Shown: positions 55,466 through 64,000 of the stretch, piece by piece
Numbering within the stretch: the first letter of the stretch is position 1
Layout: every line of letters starts with the position of its first letter
Assembly (NCBI GenBank): GCA_024509875.1
Contig: JAMPIV010016267.1
Location: 62,001-126,000 of the forward strand
Length of the DNA stretch: 64,000 nt
Direction: 5' to 3'
Source: Oreohelix idahoensis
Taxonomy: Eukaryota > Mollusca > Gastropoda > Stylommatophora > Oreohelicidae
The notes under the pieces: model-generated
Databases searched by the model: none
What the model was told of the DNA's origin: nothing
What the model saw: only the letters and a program-made list of their open reading frames with translations
Translations under genes and position numbers: made by a program

Positions 55466-55509
55466 CTTCTTCTTCTTCTTTGATCCTTAACCACCGACCG
55501 TCAAAGCAG

Positions 55510-56793
55510 TCAGTGGCCATCACGCCTAGTGGCGTCTTGTAGGGCAACAACAAATTGATTCCACTTTGCACGGTTCATTCTTTGCATCTCAGCCTCCACA
55601 GTCCTCCGCCAAGTTGTTTTTGGTCGGCCTCTCTTTCGCTTTCCTTCAGGGGTCCAAAGCATAGCTGTTCTTGTGATGGCATCGGGGTCTCTTCTGAGGA
55701 CATGACCAACCCAGCTCCAGCGTCTGCCAGCTATGATGGTATGCATGTCCTCTTGCTTGCTACGAGTAAGCAGATCTTGGTTGGTGATGGTATTCGGCCA
55801 AAAGATTCGGTGAATTTTTCTTAGGCATGTTGTGTGAAAAGAGGACAATTTTGACATTTCTTTCTCTGTGACTCTCCAGCATTCCGCACCATAGAGAAGC
55901 ACAGAAAGCACGCAACTCTGGTATAATCTTAATTTTGTGCTTGTGCTGTATTGGGAGGACTTCCAGATGTTATTTAGGCTAAAGAAGGCTGTTCTTGCCT
56001 TATTCATTCTGATGTTGATGTCTTTGCCTGCCCCACCATCTGGTGTTACTATGCTTCCTAGGTATGTGAAGGTATCTGTCTGTACCAGTTGCTGATTCCT
56101 TACTGATATGGGCTCAGGGTTGCTCACATTGAGCGTCATGACCTCAGACTTCTTTAAATTGATGTTCAAGCCCACCTGCTGGCTAAATTTATTAAGTCTA
56201 TCCGTTTTTTCCTGGATGTGTTGATGTGAATGTGCCAGCAGTGCAATGTCATCTGCATATTCCAGATCTTCCAATGTTGAAAATGTAGTCCATCTTATTC
56301 CTCTTGGACTGCCCTCTGTTGTCTGGCGCATCACCCAGTCTATGACTGTTAAAAATAGAGTGGTTGATAAGGGGCATCCCTGTCGTACTCCTGTCTTCAC
56401 CTCGAAGGTTAGGTTGCTCTGCCCAACACTACACGTAAAGTTGGCATAGAGGCTTTTTATGATTGACACTATGCAGCTTGGAATTCCATAAGCCCTCAGT
56501 ATTTTCCATAGACTGTCCCTATGTATGCTGTCAAAAGCCTTTTCAAAATCAAAAAAATTTATGTAAAGCTGTCTTTGCCATTCTGAGCACTGCTCTATAA
56601 TGTTCCTGAGAGTGAATATATGGTCTACACATCTTCTGTTCTTTCTAAATCCTGCTTGTTCTTTCCTCAGTTTGTAGTCTACTGCCTTTGAAATTCCCTG
56701 TATAATTATCCTGCCTAGTATTTTGCTGGGAACTGAGAGAAGAGTGATTCCTCTCCAATTATTGCAGTCTGAAAGATCTCCCTTCTTGGGCAA
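55510..56793 (-). pseudogene. LINE B reverse transcriptase and C-terminal domain
   Basis: 427 open codons. Lead motif NNWRGITLLSVPSKIL, then AGFRKNRRCVDHIFTLRNII, FDFEKAFDSIHRDSLW (first catalytic Asp), KTGVRQGCPLSTTLFLTVID (134-152) and LEYADDIALLAH with YADD at 179-182. All catalytic residues are present. The C-terminus has WSWVGHVLRRDPDAITRTAM and KRGRPKTTWRRTVEAEMQRM. It lacks its N-terminal half only because of the SINE inserted just upstream. Confidence 0.93.
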
Positions 56794-56826
56794 TTTGACA
56801 ATTATTCCTTTGTTCCACTCTGATGG

Positions 56827-57103
56827 AGGAGCCGCGGTAGCATAGTGGTTAGTGCACTGGCTTCCTAGCGCAGTGGTCTATGGTTCGATCCCCAGATGAG
56901 GCGGAAAAATTTTTAGGCCACAAACGGCTCCTGGGTCGACCCAGCCCCAAATGGGTACCAGAGCTACTCTGGGAAGGTTAAGGCGGCCGACGTGATGCCG
57001 ACCACATCACCCCTCGTGTGCCGACGGTCAAGATAATATGGGCCTAACACCATATTCCCAATATGCCTAAATGGGCGTGTAACGGGTTCCTTTACCTTTT
57101 TTT
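56827..57103 (+). mobile_element. Second tRNA-SINE family, intact, nested in LINE B
   Basis: A perfect 10-bp duplication ACTCTGATGG flanks it (56817-56826, 57104-57113). The head has A box TAGCATAGTGG, matching TRGCNNAGYGG, and B box GGTTCGATCCC. The body reads TTAGGCCACAAACGGCTCCT, CCCCAAATGGGTACC, AGGCGGCCGACGTGATGCCG and ACGGGTTCCTTTACC, ending in a T7 tract. The body is unlike SINE-1 except for short pieces such as AAATGGGTACC and TTCCTTTACC. It probably can still be transcribed by Pol III. Confidence 0.92.
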
Positions 57104-57113
57104 ACTCTGATGG

Positions 57114-57668
57114 TGTTGTCCCCGTTTTCCACACTTGTGCAAATAGTGGTTCTAATAGTTCTGCTGCTAGCTCAGGGTCTGTCTTAAATAGCTCTGCATT
57201 TAAGTTATCATGGCCCGGAGCTTTACCGTTCTTTAACCCTTTGATTGCTGTGATGATTTCTTCTTTTCGTGGAATGTCTGTATTTACATCTAGATCGTTT
57301 TCAGCCTCAGGAACATTCAATTGTGTCTTTGGTATTTCCTTGTTCAGAGTTTCTCTGAAGTGCTCTGCCCATCTTGTTTCCTGTCCCTCTGCTGTCTTAA
57401 TGAGATTTCCTTGCTTATCTCTTACTAATGTAATATTGTTTGCACCTTGTTTTCCGCTGATGAATTTAGTTATTTTGTATACTGTGCTTTGTTCATTTCT
57501 CAGTGCTGCCTCTTCTGCCTGTTTTGCAAGATCGTCTAGGAAATTCCTTTTGTTGGCTCGGGTTTGGCGTTTAACTTCCCTGTCCAGTTGACTGTACTGT
57601 TCGCTATATAGTTGCTTTAACCTGGGGGACTTCGCTTCTGTTTTCTTTCTTTTCATTTCCTTTCTCAT
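57114..57668 (-). pseudogene. LINE B linker and start of RT
   Basis: Encodes RQTRANKRNFLDDLAKQAEE, RWAEHFRETLNKEIPK and KNGKAPGHDNLNAELFKTD, then meets the SINE. When the SINE plus one duplication (287 bp) is disregarded, this frame and the RT frame at 55510-56793 coincide. Confidence 0.9.
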
Positions 57669-57771
57669 CTTTATGGTGTTTAGTGTTTCTGGTGTTATCC
57701 AGTCTTGCTTCTTCCTTTCCTGGAATCCTAAGCATGATTTGCTACTTTCCTTATATATTGTTGAAATGGTG

Positions 57772-58236
57772 TTAATTCTGGTCTATATCATCAGTCAATG
57801 TCTTTTCCTGGCTTTTGGCAAATTGATATCGTTTCTTAATGTCGGCCGCAAAAGCTTTTCTGGTAAGGGGGTCCTTCAATTTGCTGATGTCAAACCTTTT
57901 CTGTGTAGTTACAGTTGGTCCAGCCCTTCTTAGTTTCACTTTCAGTTTTGCAACTACTAAATGGTGATCGCTTCCCACATCTGCACCTCTTCTTACCTTC
58001 ACATCTTGTAATGCATGTCTCCATCTACCGTTAACCATGATGTGGTCTATCTGGTTTCTGTCCCGACCATTTGGTGATTCCCATGTTAACTTGTGAATTT
58101 CCTTATGTGGGAAAAGTGTTCCTCCAATGACCAGGTTGTTAATGCTACAGAAACTTATTAGCTTATCCCCATTTTCGTTTGCTATTCCGCTGCCGCATTT
58201 CCCCATTGTTCTTTCATTATATGTATTGTGTACCAA
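57772..58236 (-). pseudogene. LINE B endonuclease C-terminal part
   Basis: Contains NNLVIGGTLFPHKEIHKLTW, RDRNQIDHIMVNGRWRHALQ and GADVGSDHHLVVAKLKVKLR with the catalytic SDH. A one-base change near 57780 moves the frame out before the linker. Confidence 0.9.
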
Positions 58237-58786
58237 CTTTCACATTGAGGTCTCCCATTACTATAACAAGATCATATCTAGGTGTGTCCTCCATTTCTTT
58301 CTGCAGTTGTTGATAGAATTCATCCTTGACCTCCTCATCGCTATCATTCGTTGGTGCGTAGCATTGTATTATTGTAGTGTTGGTGAATCTCCCTCTCAAT
58401 CTCAATCGTATCAGTCTGTTGTTGATGGGTTTCCATTCCAGTAATGTCCTTTCTATCCCTTTCTGTAGAATAATGGCTACGCCTTCACTGTGCTGTCCAT
58501 CCTCTCTGCCAGAGTAAAGTACTGTTTCTCCTGTTGCTGTTTTAACTTTTCCTGCCCCTGTCCATCTGCTCTCGCTTATCCCCAGGATGTGTAACCTATA
58601 GTTTCTCATTTCTGCCGTGACCTGTCTTAGTTTACCTGTTTCGTACATTGTCCTGACATTCCAAAATCCTATTCTTGTATCCTGTTTTGCGGTCAGGGCA
58701 TCCGTTTTCATGTCAGTGGCTTCCTTTCGGCTTTCACCACTGACAGTCATACGAGCCACAGACTCCGAATGTCCATCCCGCAGCAA
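58217..58786 (-). pseudogene. LINE B endonuclease N-terminal part
   Basis: Starts at a plausible ATG. Motifs are IGFWNVRTMYETGKLRQVTA, HILGISESRWTGAG, QCYAPTNDSDEEVKDEFY and VIVMGDLNVKVG, the AP-endonuclease-like N, E, Y and GDxN positions. A one-base change at about 58225 breaks it from the C-terminal part. Confidence 0.9.
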
Positions 58787-59045
58787 AGTTTGTTCATTTG
58801 ATGTTGTTTCCGTAACTTCATTTTTTTTTTACATAGACAGGGGTGTCAGCCCTATGCTAAAACCCCCAACCTGGAGGACCAGGGTACCAGCTTTTGTCTG
58901 ACCCCTACCCACACAGACCAGTCCAGCTTGGTTGAACCTACCAGGAGTAAAACTCCCACTGGCATAGCTCTGGGGATTGTCAGGGTACGCAAGCTGCCAT
59001 ACCGCTACAAGGTATAGGTACCATTGATGGCAGCATCAGAGGTTT

Positions 59046-61429
59046 AACGGGATATTTTTCTTCATAAATGAATTTAAAAACTTGGAAATAAATTAAGAAT
59101 AAATAATTTTGAACAATTCTTTGAAGCCCCAATAATTTTAATACTAGCTTTAAAAAGCGCTTTTAAGAAACAAAATTGAAAATAGTATGGAAGACGTTGA
59201 CCAAAAATAAATATCTTTTGGCAAAGTTTTCAACAAAAACATTTAAAATCACCAGTAAACAACATTGGCAATATATCTACATTTTTGGATCTATTGAAAC
59301 ACTGAGGAAATCGGTTGTAGTGAACAGATTTGGCTTAAACACTTTTCAAATGTTATAAATTTGTCACTTGTCGGTGAGTTTTAAAGTACATCTTGGTTGA
59401 AGAAAATAACAGTAGACAAGAATCTTTTGATACGCAGCTTTTCGCTTCGAGTAGAATTTTTTGTTTGTTTTAATGTTTGTCGGACGTTATTATGTTTTAC
59501 TTAATTCAAAACAGGACTGGGAGTTAGGGTAACTCTGAAAGGGCGTGTCGTTTTCCCATGTTTGACGATGACTTCTTTCGCTTTGAGCTTTTTCGTAGTC
59601 TTATAGTTTAAGGGTGGGTTCTTTCCAAGTTTTTGAAAGCCATTGTAATGTTTCTTCTTCTTCCTCGTTCGCCCTCAGACTTCTACATTAATGACTCTAA
59701 TAAAGGCAGTAGTCAGCTCAACGTTTCTGACATCTCCAAACAGTTTTTCTTGGGGAGAAGTAGATTGTTGCCATATACTACTCTTTTCACAGCTGTATGT
59801 TTGGTAGGGCCGCATCAGATGCTCGGTTGTCATGGGGGCTGATGCCACAGGTGCAGAGATCTGTTGTGACGTTCCTATACTTGTGGTATAGATGGTACGG
59901 TACCTAAGTCTGTTGTGCCCAGTGGGTAACCAGAAAATTATGACCTGGTCTCGCCTAGATAGCTTATGATAAGCATAATTTTTTAAAAATTGTTATGTAG
60001 TTTGATTGTTCTCTTTCCCATTTCGACTTAAATGTGGCGTTTATAGTTGTTGCCAAATCATATTGTTGTCCATTTCGTTGTAATGCTCCTCCTTAACATG
60101 TTTGTCTGCATCCTCGTTGCCAATTTAGTTATGTTTTGCATAGTTGTAAAGAAAATTGAATGAAGATTAATAAAATTTAAAATGACAAAACGAAATAAAA
60201 GCTTAGCTCAAATATACCGACCCCCAGTTCAAATATACCGACCTCCTACTACAAAGAACAGAAAAATCGGCCCCAAATGCTGATCTTTTGACCTTTAAGC
60301 GTTAAAGCTGAATCATCAAACTCCATAATTCTCGCCATTTGTACGTTGGTCACATCTAAGGTATGCAACTGTGGTTGAAAGTTAGACATTAATTGTATTG
60401 TTTCCTTTATATGTACTCTCCCGAAAATAGGAACACTCAACGAAGAAAAGTCGGTGTAGAACCCAGTTTCATTCCGGAAACGGATTTAACAACATTTTGT
60501 TTAAAATAACCTTAACATGTAAGTTTTTTGATTGTTTCTTCAACACAAAATTTTAATTTAAAGTATTGCAGACTTATTATTATGGATCAAAATGATAAGA
60601 TGGCTGCAAAACGAACGGCAGATGCTAAGAGGAAGAGCGATCACGTCAATCACAACGAGCAAGCGAGACTCTAGAAGAAGCAGCAATACGACAACAACAT
60701 GAAGCGGCACAAAGACAAGCACAGCGTCAGTCACAACGAGCAAATCAGTCTGCAGAAGAGCATGAACATTCTTTGAAACAGATCCACGCACATTCACAAG
60801 AAATGTTGTCATCAAAGAACTTTTATATTGAATTAAAAAGTATTTTAAAAATATATTACAGTATTTGATTTACTTCCGTCATTATTGACGGGTTATTGCT
60901 AGTATAGCATAAATAGGGATAGCCACTCGGGCGACGGGTGGCCTACTGTGCACTATTCTCTGCGTCTGCCCAAATCGTCATTTTAAAAAATGAATCATAT
61001 CTTTTTAATATAATTTTTTATGAAGAGTAAGCAATTCTTTAACGTTTTAGGCGAGAGGATCTGTGTGATAATTTTTAAAACTTGAAGTTCAATATAAGAA
61101 TTATGTTAATTACTCCCACTGTTGTAAGTAATTTGATTTTGGAGGTTTCTTTTTCCTTTTGAGATCAACGCCAAATGGAAATCATGCCTAAGCTAATTAC
61201 AAATAATAACTTTCAAAATTCATGAGTAGAGGTTATAGGTGGTAAGACGAGACGTGGAGTCACACTCAAATTAACTGTAGAAAGTCGCTGACAGCTTAAA
61301 TTCATTACAGGATGAGTCACTTAAATAGTTATGAAGGTTATCATATTGTGACAGATAATAACATATAACTGTGTGGGCGTTAAGAATAACATAAGCGAGT
61401 CATCATTACTATCTAGCTTCATAAAAGAC
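59046..61429. other. Mostly unassigned sequence
   Basis: AT-rich DNA. 59652-59675 shares the TTCTTCTTCTTCCTCGTTCG motif with 2876. Direct repeats of AAATATACCGACC occur at 60211-60243. Low-complexity CAACACGA-rich DNA at 60590-60800 gives open frames but no recognised protein. Confidence 0.4.
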
Positions 61430-61660
61430 AGGACTTTAACAAAATTATGCCACGCTTTCTTGTCTTGCCTGTGCCATCCCTTCAATTCTTTCCATGTCTC
61501 CTTCACCCCCGTCATGTCTACCGCCAGTTCCCCTGTCCATATATTTTGTTCGGTCTCCCTCCACCTCGTTCCCTGTGTGGATTCTAGAATAAGGACAGCA
61601 TTGTAATGCTATCAGCTGGTTTCCACACTGTGTGTCCTATTTAAGGCCAGTATCATCTTG
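61430..61660 (-). mobile_element. LINE A 3' fragment, minus strand
   Basis: CTTGCCTGTGCCATCCCTTC, AATTCTTTCCATGTCTCCTT, GATTCTAGAATAAGGAC and TGCTATCAGCTGGTTTCC follow the LINE A order at 49970-50130. Confidence 0.7.
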
Positions 61661-62179
61661 TCATTGTTTAATCCATGTCTAATTCAGCTGTACACTCGTC
61701 ATCTTCTCAGTGTCGCGTCTTTTTTTTTTTTTTTACAATCTGTGTACAGTGAAAAAAAAAGGTATTAAAAGTGTGCACCATTTTTTTTTTTTTTTTTAAG
61801 AACTGACAGTTGAAAGTTGCGCTCACTGTCGTATGGTAGACACTACATAAACCCGGGTCTAAAGCATCGCATGTAAGAAGGACAGGAAGATTGAAGACGT
61901 GAAGCTAAAGTTAGCTGGATCCGCACGTGCAGCTGTGATGTCTTCTTTATTTAACGCATATACTGCACCGCCGTCTGGAAAATATCCTGACAGGGATTCA
62001 TGAATTGTAGCCCTGCATTGACCTGTACTTGACCTCTGGGCACGTTCTGTAGAAATTAGCTATCAGTTGTAGTTTCGGAAATTTCCTTTTTTTTTAATGC
62101 TACTTTGTCGTTATTACTTTTCCTTATTCCTTACGCTTTCATATACATAATCACTTCTACTTTTAAAAAAAAATAAAAT
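61661..62179. other. Unassigned sequence with homopolymer T/A tracts
   Basis: T14 at 61719 and T18 at 61781. No gene seen. Confidence 0.35.
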
Positions 62180-62265
62180 TTTGCCTCGTTTTGGTGAAGC
62201 GCGTCCACGTTCAACCTAGTCGGTTATATTAGGGCGCATGTCCAAATATAAAAGACCTTCAGGTG
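62180..62265. repeat. Interspersed repeat family D, copy 5
   Basis: TTGCCTCGTTTTGGTGAAGC, GTTCAACCTAGTCGG, TTATATTAGGGCGCATGTCC and AATATAAAAGACCTTCAGG. It is the longest match to copy 1. Confidence 0.8.
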
Positions 62266-63489
62266 TTGAAACTTGAGTTAATCATCATCACTTTTACTTC
62301 GTAAACGAGATACCTTCGAATTGTAGTAGACGCTAGTTAAGTGCGACCGCTGTTTTTGTGTTCACTTCCTACATTTTTTTGCCCCGTGGAAATTTTTAAA
62401 ATTCTAAGGCTTCTTAATGACGACCCTATCTTTTATAGAGCACCATTTTCATTGCCAGTCTTCGTGGCTACTTGAAGCGCCCCAACAAACTCCCCCGATT
62501 TTTTCCCCACCAGACGTTTAAATGAAGGAGAAAAAAATAATGTCTTTTTTCTCTCTCAAAACAGGTCTCAGTTTTCTAGTACCGTCAACATACTTAACAT
62601 GGTTAGTGTATAAATCGGTCGCGCGTAATTGTGTTGTCTGCAAGAACAAGGAAGCAAAAGGCTAAGGTATTTTCATGACAATTTTGTAGAGTTTGTTTGT
62701 CTGGTAATCTGTTACTGCCATAGTCAGTCTTCGTGAGTGATGTCGCGTGTATCTAAGGTACGGGGGGAAAACGTGATTTGATAGATTATTTTGTATGGCG
62801 CTGAGAGAAACCTGAGATGAACCGCCCACTTTCTGAGAGAAATAGATGTGGTTGTGAGAAAGCGGGCGACGAAAAGAGAGGTTTCATTCTCTTTGCACAT
62901 ATTTGAAAATAGGAAAAGAAATTGAGATTTTGTAATGGGAAAGAATCAAATAAAAGAAACTACAGGTGAATGTAAATAAGAAACGATAAAAGAAATACGA
63001 AATTAGAGAATTGGTCCGCGCGTAATAAAGCCCTTGAAACGTTTTCCTAGTTGTTGAGTTATTGGCCCCTTCCTTTCGTGGTTTTTTTTTTTTTAACCAC
63101 TTCTAATCTTGGCCGCTCTTGCTGCGGCTTGGGGTTGGGCTTAGGAACTGGCATCAACTGTGGCTTATGCCAAAGAAATTTGAAGTGAAGGGGGTAGAAA
63201 TTAAAAACAGCTGGATCTGAATTGCTAACGCCAGCCCCCTGAAAAATGTGCGCACATCAATCGTCTTCAAGTTTTCAATCTTAGCTACTTTGCTGTAATT
63301 TTCTTTACATTCTTTCTTTGTTTGCGAGTTCCCACACCAGCAATCTCTCTATCTTTCCACTTTTCTCCCGTCATTTGGTTTTCGTACGCGAAAGTGTTAG
63401 CTTTATGTCAAAGGCGGCGAGAAAAGTTGTGTAGACTCATTTAGAAGAGACATATTATAAGCAGAGTTGGAAAGGGTTGAAAGCTGAAT
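62266..63489. other. Unassigned sequence
   Basis: No gene or repeat family recognised. Confidence 0.35.
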
Positions 63490-63690
63490 GCTACCCACCA
63501 CAACAATATTTATAGAATGTGTTTTCCTGTATAACATCCAATTGGGATCCTCGCTGGTGCTACGGTGTTCGTGCATGGTGCTGAGGTCCTCCTTATGTGA
63601 TCTAAGAGAGAGGATAGGAGCACTGATGGAGAGTTGTTCGTGTGTAATGAAGTTAGTCCTTCAAAACCACACAAAACCACACAATTAGTA
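63490..63690 (+). repeat. Interspersed repeat family E, copy 2
   Basis: AATATTTATAGAATGTGTTT, TTGGGATCCTCGCTGGTGCT, GCTGAGGTCCTCCTTATGTG and ATCTAAGAGAGAGGATAGGA match 26685-26880. Confidence 0.8.
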
Positions 63691-63961
63691 TATCAGGGAT
63701 TATATTGTTTTGCGCAGAATTGAAAGACATGAACGAATTTATAGATTTTAGGGAAACCACCAAATAAAAACAGTACTGTCACAAGTTTTAAAAAGAAACG
63801 GTCCGGACGAACAGGAATGAATAAACGAAAATAAATATTTATACAGGTGAAGACAATAAGCATTCAGCCTTTTTTTTTTTTTTTTTTGTGTGACATTTGT
63901 GCGCTGAAGTGCGGTGTAAGCAACTTAATAGTTTCAGAAATATAGACAGTACTCTTCTCTT

Positions 63962-64000
63962 CACTCCTCAAGGAGTATGGAGGCACCACGGCAGCTAGTC
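63962..64000 (-). repeat. Interspersed repeat family C, cut by window end
   Basis: CACTCCTCAAGGAGTATGGA and CCACGGCAGCTAGTC correspond to the 3' end of family C on the minus strand. Confidence 0.65.

Larger units (their letters stand above)
55466..59033 (-). mobile_element. LINE B (RTE-like), full-length ends, minus strand
   Basis: Bounded by perfect 12-bp duplications CATCAGAGGTTT. Net length without the nested SINE is about 3.28 kb. It has a 5' leader (58790-59033), an AP-like endonuclease, a linker, reverse transcriptase and a 3' end with an AAGAAGAAGAAG tail (TCTTCTTCTTC on +), a short-repeat tail as in RTE elements. Two single-base frame changes and the SINE insertion break its one long polyprotein. 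It is distinct from LINE A in sequence. Confidence 0.92.

Overview
The window is animal nuclear DNA. It is AT-rich, has spliced exons with GT/AG borders, and carries tRNA-headed SINEs, RTE-type LINEs, a Ty3/gypsy-class LTR element, mariner and hAT remnants, and many micro-, mini- and satellite arrays. The repeat content is most compatible with a lophotrochozoan, probably a mollusc, but nothing in the sequence fixes the species.

One host gene is visible, on the + strand. It has a signal-peptide exon (coding 5126-5234), then three phase-compatible exons at 47134-47281, 48575-48699 and 48929-48997. Together they give a secreted or membrane N-terminus, one Ig domain and an acidic linker, closest in layout to the first Ig domain of the FGFR/FGFRL1 family. 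The first intron is about 42 kb. Everything after 48997 appears to be a further intron or flank, because no later exon was found.

Almost all the rest is repeats. 1-1132 is a 32-bp satellite that runs into a SINE-like repeat (family C). 1745-2455 is a SINE whose Pol III A box has been amplified into a minisatellite. 5275-5850 holds LINE tails and a microsatellite. 7120-8706 is a CTAG-rich satellite. 10918-11250 is a 34-bp array. 12-35 kb is a patchwork of SINE-1 copies, fragments of RTE-like LINEs (families A and B, plus other LINE pieces), minisatellites born inside LINE copies, a hAT remnant and a deleted mariner. 35480-45468 is a young, complete-ended LTR retrotransposon on the minus strand with Gmr1-like domain order (integrase ahead of reverse transcriptase) and an altered integrase. 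49911-54156 is a LINE A split by a 1-kb foldback transposon. 55466-59033 is a near full-length LINE B split by a second type of tRNA-SINE. 59-64 kb is mostly unrecognised, with a few interspersed repeats.

The most unusual points are four. The Gmr1-like element has a non-integrase open segment where the catalytic core should be. Satellites repeatedly arise from transposon termini or coding DNA. LINE A and family C share a 3' hairpin. A minisatellite next to exon 3 repeats a sequence that looks like a 3' splice site.
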